Notes: generated by a model from the sequence alone, not told the origin. A stretch of 38,789 nucleotides of DNA from an uncultured Pelagibacteraceae bacterium (GCA_902551895.1 CACDEU010000009.1:1-38789); one strand, 5' to 3'; counted from the stretch's first letter, positions 16,457-25,340 are shown. Numbers and translations are program-made.

Positions 16457-17761
16457 ATGAAAATTCTTAACGATAATTCGTGTGGATGGTTAACTAATTT
16501 GCAACCACGTAAAAACTTTAAATTATTAAATCAAAATCAAAAATGTGATTATTTAATCGTTGGAGCTGGCTATACAGGTTTATCTGCAGCAAGAAAACTA
16601 TCAGAAATAAGCTCAGGTAAAAAAATAATTATTGTTGATGCTCAATTAGCTGGAGAAGGATCAAGTTCACGTAATTCTGGTTATCTAGTTGATACAACTT
16701 TAAATGATGGTTTTACATCAAACAAAGATATTAACAATTATAAAACAAAAGTTAAAATATATAATTTAGGAATTACAGCTGTAAAAAATTTTATAAAACA
16801 ACATCAGGTAGACTGTGATTGGAACGAATGTGGTAAATACTTCGCGTCCTCACTTATCAAAGATATATCGACAGCTAAAAAATTTAGTGAACTTTTATCA
16901 ACATTAAATTTTAATAACAAAATTTTAAATCAAGAAGAGCTAGAAAATAAATTGGGTACAAGTTTTTATAGAACTGCAGTTTTTACTGAAGGCGGAATAT
17001 TGATTAACCCAGCCAAACTAGTACGTGCAATGATAGATGTACTGCCAAGAAATGTTGAATTATATGAAAATACTCCACTAATTAAATGGAATAAAAATAA
17101 TAATTTTATTGATTGTCAATTTGAAAAAAATTCTGTTCAAACAAAAAAAATTATTTTTTGTACTAATGGTTTTTTAAAATTCTTAAATATAAAAAAAAAT
17201 TTTAATTTTCCATTAACACTTACTGCCAGCATGACAAGGCCCTTAGATGAAGAAGAGTTCAAATCTATTGGTGAACCAAAAGAGTGGGGTGTTTTACCGA
17301 TAAGACCAATGGGCGCTACAATTCGTTTTACTAAGGATAGAAGATTATTGATAAGAAATACAGCTGAAATGAAAAATCCTAATTCAATGTCTAAATACGA
17401 ATTAGAAAAAAGGAAATTTATACATTTAAAAGGTTTAATCAAAAGATTTCCAACTTTAAAAACTAACTTAATAGAAGATAGTTGGTCTGGAATTGTCTCA
17501 AGAAGCAGAAATAGTTCTCAAATTTTTGAAATGATTGATGAGAATATATACGCTGCTGGTTGCTATAATGGATCTGGGATAGGTGTCGGAACGTTATTTG
17601 GTGAACAAATAGCCATTATGGCCTCTGATCAACAATCTAATGAAATTGAAATAATAAATAAAAGAGTTAAACCAAATTGGTTACCACCCAGTCCTATTTT
17701 AAATTTAGGTGTTCAAACAAGATTATTTTTTGAAAGATTAAGAGCAAAATCAGAAATATAA
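16457..17761 (+). CDS. FAD-dependent oxidoreductase, DAO (D-amino-acid oxidase/DadA-like) family
   Basis: 434 residues. The dinucleotide motif is 'YLIVGAGYTGLSAARKL' with GAGYTG at 36-41 and the ribose-binding Asp61; 'GEGSSSRNSG' at 67-76 is the second FAD-contact segment. 'WSGIVSRSRN' and 'AAGCYNGSGIGVGTLFGE' near the end match the DAO C-terminal FAD pocket. Such enzymes oxidise C-N bonds of amino acids or amines. Lying 40 bases after xsc on the same strand, it could oxidise taurine to sulfoacetaldehyde, the role of the TauY subunit of taurine dehydrogenase; this is inference from position. A TATAAT at 16442-16447 may provide its own promoter. It abuts the convergent thiolase with no spacer. 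Confidence 0.82.
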   Translation: MKILNDNSCGWLTNLQPRKNFKLLNQNQKCDYLIVGAGYTGLSAARKLSEISSGKKIIIVDAQLAGEGSSSRNSGYLVDTTLNDGFTSNKDINNYKTKVKIYNLGITAVKNFIKQHQVDCDWNECGKYFASSLIKDISTAKKFSELLSTLNFNNKILNQEELENKLGTSFYRTAVFTEGGILINPAKLVRAMIDVLPRNVELYENTPLIKWNKNNNFIDCQFEKNSVQTKKIIFCTNGFLKFLNIKKNFNFPLTLTASMTRPLDEEEFKSIGEPKEWGVLPIRPMGATIRFTKDRRLLIRNTAEMKNPNSMSKYELEKRKFIHLKGLIKRFPTLKTNLIEDSWSGIVSRSRNSSQIFEMIDENIYAAGCYNGSGIGVGTLFGEQIAIMASDQQSNEIEIINKRVKPNWLPPSPILNLGVQTRLFFERLRAKSEI

Positions 17762-18937
17762 TTAAATACTTTCAACACACATTGAAATACCCATACCTCC
17801 ACCTATACAAAGTGTAGCTAAACCTTTTTTATATTTTCTTTTTTGCATTTCGTGTACTAACGTTACTAGTATTCTTGCACCAGATGCTCCAATTGGATGG
17901 CCAAGAGCAATTGCACCACCGTTAACATTTACTATATCTTCTTTAAGTCCAAGTTCTTTTATTACCGCAATAGACTGTGCAGCAAAGGCTTCATTAGATT
18001 CAACTAAATCTAAATCCTTTATATTCCAACCTGCTTTTTTTAATGCTAATTTAGAAGCAGGTATTGGGCCAGTTCCCATCAATTTTGGATCAACTCCACT
18101 TTGTGACCATGAAACAATTTTAGCAATTGGCTTTAAACCTTTATCCTTTGAAGTTTTATAATTCATTAAAGTTACTGCTGCAGCACCATCATTTAATCCT
18201 GATGCATTTCCCGCAGTTACAGTTCCATTTTCTTTAAAAACTGTTTTTAAATTTGATAATTTTTCTAAATTTGTGTCTGATCTTGGATATTCATCTTTAT
18301 CAAAGACCTTTTGATTTTTTAATTTTATTGGAATTATTTCTTCTTTAAATCTATTATCACTAATAGCTTTAATTGCTTTTTTTTGTGAGTTTAATGCAAA
18401 ATTATCCTGATCATTTCTAGTTATTTGATATTTTTCTGCAACATTTTCAGCAGTTACTCCCATATGATAATCATCGTATGCATCTATTAATCCATCAATA
18501 AGCATTGAATCTTTTAATTTTTCTTCGCTTAAATTTTTTTCCATTCTGTAATTTAAGTAATGTGGAGAATTAGTCATACTTTCTTGACCTCCTGCAATAA
18601 CGATATTTGTGTCATTTAGTTTTAAAGAATTAAAACCTAAGGTTACCGCGGCTAAACCAGAGCCGCATACTTGATTAATTGTTGTTGCGGTTTTATCTTT
18701 ATCTATCCCTGAATTAATTGCTGCTTGTCTAGCTGGATTTTGACCACATCCAGTTTGCAACACTTGTCCTAAAATAACTGTATCCACTTCTGAACCATTA
18801 AGATTAGAGTGTTCCATACATTTTTTAACAACTGCAGTTCCAAGTTCCGTTGCTTTGTGATCTTTTAAACTCCCTTGAAACGAACCAATTGCAGTTCTAA
18901 AAGCTGACGTTATTACAATATCTTTATCACTGTTCAT
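17762..18937 (-). CDS. Acetyl-CoA C-acetyltransferase (thiolase II)
   Basis: 391 residues, the usual length. Catalytic residues are visible: C91 in 'NQVCGSGLAAV', H347 in 'GGAIALGHPIGASGAR' and C377 in 'LCIGGGMGISM'. The enzyme condenses two acetyl-CoA to acetoacetyl-CoA or runs in reverse. Biosynthetic (PhaA/AtoB-type) members have this length and residues; chain-length preference cannot be read. No phaB, phaC or acyl-CoA genes are beside it, so the pathway is open. The stop abuts the stop of the convergent FAD gene, and the start faces a small membrane gene across 50 bases. Confidence 0.9.
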   Translation of the reverse strand: MNSDKDIVITSAFRTAIGSFQGSLKDHKATELGTAVVKKCMEHSNLNGSEVDTVILGQVLQTGCGQNPARQAAINSGIDKDKTATTINQVCGSGLAAVTLGFNSLKLNDTNIVIAGGQESMTNSPHYLNYRMEKNLSEEKLKDSMLIDGLIDAYDDYHMGVTAENVAEKYQITRNDQDNFALNSQKKAIKAISDNRFKEEIIPIKLKNQKVFDKDEYPRSDTNLEKLSNLKTVFKENGTVTAGNASGLNDGAAAVTLMNYKTSKDKGLKPIAKIVSWSQSGVDPKLMGTGPIPASKLALKKAGWNIKDLDLVESNEAFAAQSIAVIKELGLKEDIVNVNGGAIALGHPIGASGARILVTLVHEMQKRKYKKGLATLCIGGGMGISMCVESI

Positions 18938-18987
18938 AATTATTCATTACACAATTATTAGTATATAATATAGTCATTAATTTTAAG

Positions 18988-19191
18988 ATGAATAAAAAAA
19001 TACTAAATTACATAATATTTATAATTATCGCTTCAATTTTATTATATTTTGCTAGACATAATTATAGAGATTTCAATATTAACAAAGCAATCTCAGCCTG
19101 TGTTTTAGCTAAAAAACAAAACACAACTAACTTTGATAAAGATTTAATTCAGAAACAATGTGAAGAAGATATTAGAAAAAGTCTAAATTAA
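18988..19191 (+). CDS. Small membrane-anchored protein with two cysteines, 67 residues
   Basis: The product has a short basic N-terminus, one hydrophobic helix at about residues 8-21 ('YIIFIIIASILLYF') and a polar, mainly charged remainder containing C38 and C58. This is the layout of a signal-anchored protein with a small periplasmic helical domain whose two cysteines could form a disulfide. It is not recognised. A TATAAT at 18964-18969 lies 19 bases before the ATG. The last 4 bases overlap the end of the convergent M24 gene. Its position in an otherwise fully packed region supports a real gene. Confidence 0.6.
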   Translation: MNKKILNYIIFIIIASILLYFARHNYRDFNINKAISACVLAKKQNTTNFDKDLIQKQCEEDIRKSLN

Positions 19192-20339
19192 AGAATAACC
19201 AAATCTAATTTTTGCTTACCTAAACGTTCATTCCCATTATCAGTAACAAGATATGTTTCACCTAAATTCATTGCTAATTGATTTTCAGAATCCATTAAAA
19301 TCATATGCATAAAAAATATATTACCAGGCTCTATTAAATAAGGATTACCAGTATAAAGCATTGGCCAATCCATCCAATTTGGAGAAAATGTATTTCCTAA
19401 AGAATACCCACAAGCATTCATTCTTGCTTTGTTATATCCAAGATCATCAAATGTTTTTGCATGTACATCAAAAACTTCACCTACATTATTTCCAGGTTTT
19501 AATTTATTTTCACAATTACTTAATGCCTCAAGGCACGCTTCATGCATTTTATGATGTTTGGAATCTGCTTTGCCAACAGGCATTGTTCTGAACATTGCCG
19601 AATGATAATGTCTATAAGTGCCAGCCCATTCAATGCTTAATTGATCTGTGTTTTTTAATATTTTCTTATCTGCTTGATATCTACAGAGTAAAGCATTATC
19701 TCCTGAGCCAATTATAAATTCGTTTGCTGGATAGTCTCCACCTCCTTCAAATATAATTCTATTCATTTCTGCTAATATTTTAGATTCACTAACTCCAGCT
19801 TTTGCATGCTTCCAAGCTTCACCTAAAGCTTTGTCTGCAAGCTCGGCAGCTTTTCTTACATAAACAATTTCTTCTTTTGATTTTACTACTCTTAATTTGG
19901 TAATTAATTCTGATTGATCTTCAATTGAACAGTAATTTTCTAAAGATTTATTTAATCTTAATGCATTTCGTCCAGTAAGTCCGTAAGCTTCATATTCAAT
20001 TCCTAGATTTTTTCCTTTTAGATTTAATTCTCCTAAAATAATTTTAAGATCATTAGTTGGATTTGATCTATCTTTATCAACCCATATTCTTATATCTTCT
20101 ATATTGGATGTATTTTGAGCTTGTCTTAAATCAGGTGCTCGAGTTAACAATATAACATTTCCTTTTTGATCTAGGATTAAAGTTTGAAAAAAAACATAAC
20201 CAAATGTGTCATAACCAGTTAGCCAATACATAGACTCTTGTCTAAACATTAGCAGAGCATCTATATTTTGCTCTTTCATTGATTTTAAAACTTTTGATTT
20301 TCGTGATGCAAATTCTTCTTTTGAAAAATGAACACCCAT
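19188..20339 (-). CDS. M24 (creatinase/prolidase-fold) hydrolase lacking the metal ligands
   Basis: 383 residues from ATG 20339, which shares one base with the stop of the M23 gene (TAATG); a further upstream start would add 16 unlikely residues inside that gene. The N-terminal creatinase domain includes 'MYWLTGYDTFGY'. In the catalytic domain the dimetal residues of M24 peptidases are replaced: the first Asp is Glu237 ('SIEWAG'), the second is Ala248 ('YHSAMFRT'), the His region reads 'NACGYSLGN', and the first metal Glu is replaced in 'FFMHMILMD'. Metal-free members include creatinase and ectoine hydrolase (DoeA/EutD), which act on C-N bonds of small osmolytes, so one of these is likelier than a peptidase (inference). 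Confidence 0.8.
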   Translation of the reverse strand: MGVHFSKEEFASRKSKVLKSMKEQNIDALLMFRQESMYWLTGYDTFGYVFFQTLILDQKGNVILLTRAPDLRQAQNTSNIEDIRIWVDKDRSNPTNDLKIILGELNLKGKNLGIEYEAYGLTGRNALRLNKSLENYCSIEDQSELITKLRVVKSKEEIVYVRKAAELADKALGEAWKHAKAGVSESKILAEMNRIIFEGGGDYPANEFIIGSGDNALLCRYQADKKILKNTDQLSIEWAGTYRHYHSAMFRTMPVGKADSKHHKMHEACLEALSNCENKLKPGNNVGEVFDVHAKTFDDLGYNKARMNACGYSLGNTFSPNWMDWPMLYTGNPYLIEPGNIFFMHMILMDSENQLAMNLGETYLVTDNGNERLGKQKLDLVIL

Positions 20340-21145
20340 TAGTTTATATCCAAAACAGTTGCTGGATCTAGTCTTGTTCCAAACCAATTTAATCTTACAT
20401 CTAAATGCGGACCTGTAGATCTACCACTTGAACCAACTGTCCCAATAACATCTCCTTGTTTTACGATATCACCTTTTTCAACAAAGATTTCATCTAAATG
20501 CATATATAAAGTTGAGATTCCATGACCATGATCAAAAATTAAAGTTGCACCTGTAAAATATAAATCGTTTTCTGCTAATGTAACAATGCCATCAGCCATA
20601 GCTTTTATTGGTGATCCAAGGTCACCAGCAAAATCAATTCCATAATGTGGCCATCGTGGTTTGCCATTTAATATTCTTTGGCTTCCATAGACACCAGTAA
20701 TTATTGCATTTTCTAATGGTAAAATGAATTTATCTTTAAAAAAATCTAAATCAGAATTTATCTCTCTTGCTTTAGCGATAAGTTTATTTTCATTTTTAAT
20801 TCTTTCATATACTTCTTCAGGTGGAGTTACTTTTTTTTCCTCAAGACCATCAATTCTTTGGATGTTATATTTTCTTTTTTGAACTTTTTTAATAATTTTA
20901 TTTGTATTTCCATCTTTTTTAATTTTGATTACAACGTCATACTTTCTTTCTCTATCCAATCCAAATGCAAAATATCCATCTTTAGAAACTTTGACTTTTA
21001 TTTTATCTATGGTGACAGTAGAATTTGGATCAGTTTTACCTATTATATAATGTCCTTGGATAAATTTACCATTAAACTCAACAGCATAAGATTTAAGTGA
21101 AATAAAAAAAATTAGTAAAAAAAATTTAATTATTTTGCTGTCCAT
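20339..21145 (-). CDS. M23 (LytM-like) metallopeptidase, secreted
   Basis: 268 residues with an N-terminal signal peptide (hydrophobic 'FFLLIFFISL' ending near 'SYA', residues 1-21). A beta-rich middle region of about 25-95 is followed by a short helical linker and the peptidase domain from about 140. Zinc motif one is H167-x3-D171 ('HYGID'); 'HGHG' at 206-209 and H216 follow. The last motif, normally HxH, reads H247-L-D249, so one His ligand is replaced by Asp. Active members cut peptidoglycan cross-links; degenerate ones act as amidase activators such as EnvC/NlpD. The start lies 16 bases inside the upstream SDR gene. Confidence 0.85.
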   Translation of the reverse strand: MDSKIIKFFLLIFFISLKSYAVEFNGKFIQGHYIIGKTDPNSTVTIDKIKVKVSKDGYFAFGLDRERKYDVVIKIKKDGNTNKIIKKVQKRKYNIQRIDGLEEKKVTPPEEVYERIKNENKLIAKAREINSDLDFFKDKFILPLENAIITGVYGSQRILNGKPRWPHYGIDFAGDLGSPIKAMADGIVTLAENDLYFTGATLIFDHGHGISTLYMHLDEIFVEKGDIVKQGDVIGTVGSSGRSTGPHLDVRLNWFGTRLDPATVLDIN

Positions 21146-21897
21146 CCGCCATCTACTAATATAGAAGTTCCATGAATCATTGAAGCAGCGTCAGATGCTA
21201 AAAAAACAACAGTAGATGCTATTTCTGACATTTCTGCAAATCTACCAAGTGGAATGTTATTTAAAGTTTCTTTTTTAAACTTTTTGTTTTTCAGAAATTT
21301 TTTTGTCATTGGGGTAACTACAAATGTAGGTGCCACTGCATTTACTCTTATATTGTATTTTGCTAGGTCTATGGCCATACCTTTCGTCAAACCTTCTAAG
21401 CCCCATTTATTCATGTTATAGACACTTCTAATGGGTCCTCCAACATGACCCATTTGTGACGTCATGTTAATAATAGAGCCTCCAACTTTCTTACGATTTT
21501 TTAATTTCATCATTTTGATTGCACATAATTGAGCAATATTAAATGTAGCTATAGTATTAACCTTAACAAGATATTCCATATTTTTTGTTTTAACTTTTGT
21601 AAAGTGTTCAGGGATATTATTTCCAGCATTATTAACCAGAATATCAATTCTTGGTTGTTTATTTATTATATTTTTGATTTCATTATAATTTGTAACATCA
21701 CATGTATAAGATTTGCATTTTACTTTTAATTTCTTTGAAATTTTTGAAACACCATCAAGGTCCTTTTTTGTTCTACTAATAATAATCAAATTACATCCAG
21801 CTTCTGCCAGCGCTATTGCACAGGCTTTACCTAAACCCTTGCCAGCTCCCGTTACTAGAGCATATTTGTTTTTTAAATTATATTTTTTTAAATACAT
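21130..21897 (-). CDS. Short-chain dehydrogenase/reductase
   Basis: 255 residues, classical SDR. The NAD(P) motif 'TGAGKGLG' is at 16-23, 'NNAG' at 89-92, the catalytic triad Ser147, Tyr160 and Lys164 ('SVYNMNKWG'), and 'DGGWTAK' at the end. The style is that of gluconate 5-dehydrogenase or 3-oxoacyl reductase relatives, but the substrate cannot be read. It lies two bases after the TerC gene and overlaps the M23 gene by 16 bases in a five-gene minus-strand run headed by a GMC oxidoreductase, so a role in polyol or alcohol oxidation is possible. Confidence 0.88.
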   Translation of the reverse strand: MYLKKYNLKNKYALVTGAGKGLGKACAIALAEAGCNLIIISRTKKDLDGVSKISKKLKVKCKSYTCDVTNYNEIKNIINKQPRIDILVNNAGNNIPEHFTKVKTKNMEYLVKVNTIATFNIAQLCAIKMMKLKNRKKVGGSIINMTSQMGHVGGPIRSVYNMNKWGLEGLTKGMAIDLAKYNIRVNAVAPTFVVTPMTKKFLKNKKFKKETLNNIPLGRFAEMSEIASTVVFLASDAASMIHGTSILVDGGWTAK

Positions 21898-21899
21898 TT

Positions 21900-22475
21900 T
21901 TATAAGAATAGTTTTAAATCAGTATAGATCAATTCAATTGCCACTGATAGTATAGCGAATAATCCTATCCAACCTATCCAAGTATATTTTTTAATCCATC
22001 CAGATATTAAAGTTGCAGCAGTTGCCATTAAAGCTATAGATAAAACTAGACCAAAAACAAGAAGCCCGTAATGATCTTTTGCAGCACCCGCAACTCCCAA
22101 TACGTTATCAAGACTCATTGTAAAATCTGCAATTAAAACTGTCCATATTGCTTTCCAAAAACTTGAATTATCTACTTTAATTTTTTCATTATCTGTTGAG
22201 GATTTTTTAATTACATCTGTATAAAGTTTATAGCAGATGTATAATAGTGCCAGACCACCAATTAATCTTAATCCTGTTATTTGTAGCAAATAAGCGGTAA
22301 GAAGAGTTAATATAATTCTTAAAATTACAGCTGCACCAATTCCCCAAAAAATAATTTTTTTTCTTTGATCGGGCGGAAACTGCGAAGCAACCATTCCAAT
22401 TATAATTGCATTATCACCAGCTAAAACTAGATCAATAAATACAATTTGAGTAAAAATAATTATTTGTTCATTCAT
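21900..22475 (-). CDS. TerC-family integral membrane protein
   Basis: 191 residues with about six helices. The TerC signatures are present: 'DLVLAGDNAIIIGMVA' in helix 1 and 'DFTMSLDNVLGVAG' in the middle, where the DN pairs are thought to bind a metal ion; 'ILRIILTLLTAYLL' and 'GLRLIGGLALLYICYKL' follow. Short bacterial members (YjbE/YkoY-like) are linked to manganese export and metal loading of secreted proteins. The start overlaps the GMC stop by 4 bases. The metal role is family knowledge; nothing here shows the ion. Confidence 0.85.
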   Translation of the reverse strand: MNEQIIIFTQIVFIDLVLAGDNAIIIGMVASQFPPDQRKKIIFWGIGAAVILRIILTLLTAYLLQITGLRLIGGLALLYICYKLYTDVIKKSSTDNEKIKVDNSSFWKAIWTVLIADFTMSLDNVLGVAGAAKDHYGLLVFGLVLSIALMATAATLISGWIKKYTWIGWIGLFAILSVAIELIYTDLKLFL

Positions 22476-24076
22476 GATTTGCTATCTTCTATTATCATGT
22501 CTGCTGCTTTTTCGGCAATCATAATAGTTGGTGCATTAGTATTTCCTGATGTTATATGAGGCATAACTGATGCATCTACAATTCTTAAGTTAGATAAACC
22601 ATGTGCAATAAGTCTGTCATTTACGACTGCATTTTCATCTTTACCCATCCTGCAAGTGCTAACAGGATGAAATATAGTATTAGCAAACTTACCAGCTTCT
22701 GTAGCAAGTGTTTCATTATCAGTAATATCAATACCCGGTCTTAGTTCTTCGGGCTCGTATTCTTTATAAGCTTTTGAATTCATTACGATGTTACGAACAA
22801 TTTTTAAAGATTTTCCTGCAATCTCTCTATCTTCTTGTGTTGATAAATAATTCATTTTAATTTTCGGTGATACTCTTGTGTCAGGAGATTTTAATTCAAT
22901 TGAACCTCTACTTGTTGGTCTTACATTAGTAATAGTTGGAGTAAAAGCTGGAAATTTATGAAGTGAAGCTTTTCCTAATACATCTGTACTTGCTGGTGAT
23001 ATATGAAACTGCAAATTAGGAGTTTCAAGATGAGGGTCACTTTTAATAAAACCACAAGCATAACTTGCTCCAACTGTTAAAGGACCTTTTCTAAATAATA
23101 AAAATTTTAATCCAGTTAATATTTTTTTTGGAATACTGTAATAAATATCATTTAATGTTTCTAAGTTTTTTATTTTGTAAACTGGCCTAAGCATTAAATG
23201 GTCGGTAAGATTTAAACCTACATCAGAATGATCTTTAATTACTTCAATATTATTGTCCTTTAAAAGTTTACCAGGACCAATTCCAGAAGCTTGTAAAATA
23301 TGTGGTGACCCAATTGTTCCAGCGCTCAATATTATTTCTTTATTTGCAGAGACAGAAAACAATTTGTCATTAATCCAATAATTGACACTTGTTGCTTTTT
23401 TATTTTCGAAATTTATATTTTTAATATGCGCACTAGTAATAATTTTTAAGTTTTTTCTATTTTTTATAGGATTTAAATAACCAACTGCTGTACTACACCT
23501 AAATCCGTTTTTTACTGTAAAAGGAAAATATCCCATACCTTCATTATTGCCAGTATTGAAATCTTCAGTTTTTTTGTATCCAAACTCTTCGGCAGCTTCT
23601 AAAAATAAATCTAAAACTTTAAAAGTTGCTCGTATTTTTTCAACTTTTATAGGTCCACCAGAACCATGAAATTCGTTTTCTCCAAACTGAAAGTCTTCAG
23701 ATTTTTTGAAATAAGGTAATACATCCTCCCATGACCATCCCACATTCCCTAATTGTCTCCAATAATTATAGTCATTAGATTGTCCTCTTATATAAAGCAT
23801 TCCATTTATTGATGAACTGCCACCTAAAGTTTTACCTCTTGGATAAACCATTTCTCTATTATTACAATTTGGCTCTTTTTCTGTATTAAAACACCAGTCA
23901 GTATTAGGGTTGTGCATGGTTTTAAAATAACCACCAGGAATATGTATCCAAGGATTTGTATCTTTTCCTCCTGCTTCAAGAAGTAAAATCTTATTATTTG
24001 GGTTAGCTGATAATCTGTTTGCAAGTACACAACCAGCAGATCCAGCTCCAATAATTATAAAATCAAAATTATCCAT
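22472..24076 (-). CDS. GMC-family FAD oxidoreductase (choline/alcohol dehydrogenase-like)
   Basis: 534 residues. FAD motif 'IIIGAGSAGCVLANRL' at 7-22, 'LLLEAGG' at 32-38, the GMC signature 'YPRGKTLGGSSSINGMLYIRG' near 78-98, 'ILSAGTIGSPHILQASGIG', and C-terminal catalytic 'FHPVSTCRMG' and 'SGNTNAPTIMIAEKAADMI'. It oxidises a primary or secondary alcohol, passing electrons to the respiratory chain. BetA (choline dehydrogenase) is a common label for this type, but substrate cannot be inferred; no betB is adjacent. It faces the TRAP binding-protein gene across 147 bases, so the TRAP substrate could be its alcohol. Confidence 0.9.
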   Translation of the reverse strand: MDNFDFIIIGAGSAGCVLANRLSANPNNKILLLEAGGKDTNPWIHIPGGYFKTMHNPNTDWCFNTEKEPNCNNREMVYPRGKTLGGSSSINGMLYIRGQSNDYNYWRQLGNVGWSWEDVLPYFKKSEDFQFGENEFHGSGGPIKVEKIRATFKVLDLFLEAAEEFGYKKTEDFNTGNNEGMGYFPFTVKNGFRCSTAVGYLNPIKNRKNLKIITSAHIKNINFENKKATSVNYWINDKLFSVSANKEIILSAGTIGSPHILQASGIGPGKLLKDNNIEVIKDHSDVGLNLTDHLMLRPVYKIKNLETLNDIYYSIPKKILTGLKFLLFRKGPLTVGASYACGFIKSDPHLETPNLQFHISPASTDVLGKASLHKFPAFTPTITNVRPTSRGSIELKSPDTRVSPKIKMNYLSTQEDREIAGKSLKIVRNIVMNSKAYKEYEPEELRPGIDITDNETLATEAGKFANTIFHPVSTCRMGKDENAVVNDRLIAHGLSNLRIVDASVMPHITSGNTNAPTIMIAEKAADMIIEDSKS

Positions 24077-24223
24077 TAGTTTAGAATGCTTATAATGCTT
24101 AATATCAAAAATTCCAGTATTACCAGCAATAATTGAGTTAAGATTTTATATATTTCTACTTGTTTTGAATTTTTATTTTTGCCAAACTCCTCTTTTAAAA
24201 AAAAATAACGAGAGGGAAATATA

Positions 24224-25318
24224 ATGAGAAAATTAGTCTCAATGTTATTTGCAGTTACTTTAGCTTTAGGTTTTATTACTAACGCAAATGCTGCAAAAAC
24301 ACTTAAATGTCAGACTGTCTTAAATGCAAAAGGTGATGAAGTTATTATGCTTAAAGACTTTACTGATACAGTTACTAAATTAACTGGTGGTTCATTAAAA
24401 TTTGAAATTATGCCCGCAGGGACAGTGGTAGGAGTTAAAGAAACTCTTGATGCGGTTGACAAAGGTTTAATTGATTGTGGTTTTGCTTGGACACACTATT
24501 GGTCTGGTGAACACCCAGCAGCTATGCTTTTTGGTTCTCCAGTAGCAGGAGCAGGAGTTGGAATTGATAATATCGCTTTCTTATCTTGGTTCTTGTCAGG
24601 TGGTGGTGAACAACTTTACGATCAACTTTGGAAAGAAATGAATAGAAATATCAAAGGCTTCATGCTTCAACCTGTTGGGCCAGAAGCTTTAGGATGGTTT
24701 CCAGAGCCAATCAAAAATATGGATGATTTCAGAAAATTAAAATTCAGAACTCCTCCAGGAATTCCAGGACAAACATATAAAGATATCGGTATTGCATCTG
24801 TAGCAATGGGAGGTGGAGATATTCTTCCAGCTCTTGAGGCAGGAACAATTGATGCTGCTGAGTGGTGTTGTCCAAAACCAGATATGGTATTTGGTTTCCA
24901 AAAAGTTCTAAAACACTATTACTTACAAGGTTTACACCAAGTAGTGGTTAATGCAGACTTTTATATTACTGGAACTACTTATGAGAAATTCTCTGATCAT
25001 GAGAAAAACTCTATTAAAGTTGCAGCGGATGCATCATTAATGAAATCTTTAGCAAGAAGAATTCTTGTTAACGGTGAAGCATTACATGAATTGACTACTA
25101 AACATGGTGTTCAACTTCATGATACTCCAAAAGATTACTTTGTTGAGTATATGGCAGCAGCTAACGCTACTTTAAATAAAAATGCACAAGAGAATGCATT
25201 CTTTAAAAAAGTATGGGACTCTCAGAAGAAATTTGCTGATACAGCAGTTCCTTTCTGGGCAGGAGCTCAAATGTCAAATGCGCAGCTAGGAATGGCTCAC
25301 GCAGCTACATTAAAGTAG
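24224..25318 (+). CDS. TRAP transporter substrate-binding protein (DctP family)
   Basis: 364 residues with a signal peptide (residues 1-23, ending 'NANA'). A good ribosome site AGAGGG (24211-24216) is 7 bases from the ATG. DctP features: 'GGSLKFEIMPAGTVVGVKETLDAV', 'GWFPEPIKNMDDFRKLKFRTPPG' with the conserved carboxylate-binding Arg, and 'ALEAGTIDAAEWCCPKPDM'. The usual aromatic/Gly segment after 'AAEW' reads CCP here, so ligand contacts differ from TakP-like proteins. It captures an organic acid or related solute in the periplasm and hands it to DctQM. A strong terminator follows directly. Confidence 0.92.
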   Translation: MRKLVSMLFAVTLALGFITNANAAKTLKCQTVLNAKGDEVIMLKDFTDTVTKLTGGSLKFEIMPAGTVVGVKETLDAVDKGLIDCGFAWTHYWSGEHPAAMLFGSPVAGAGVGIDNIAFLSWFLSGGGEQLYDQLWKEMNRNIKGFMLQPVGPEALGWFPEPIKNMDDFRKLKFRTPPGIPGQTYKDIGIASVAMGGGDILPALEAGTIDAAEWCCPKPDMVFGFQKVLKHYYLQGLHQVVVNADFYITGTTYEKFSDHEKNSIKVAADASLMKSLARRILVNGEALHELTTKHGVQLHDTPKDYFVEYMAAANATLNKNAQENAFFKKVWDSQKKFADTAVPFWAGAQMSNAQLGMAHAATLK

Positions 25319-25340
25319 TAATTAGATAAAAATATATATA

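Noticed and set aside
21900..22475. TerC gene as part of a tellurite-resistance system
   Set aside because: Only a lone short TerC protein is present with no other ter genes; lone TerC proteins are common housekeeping metal-related proteins.
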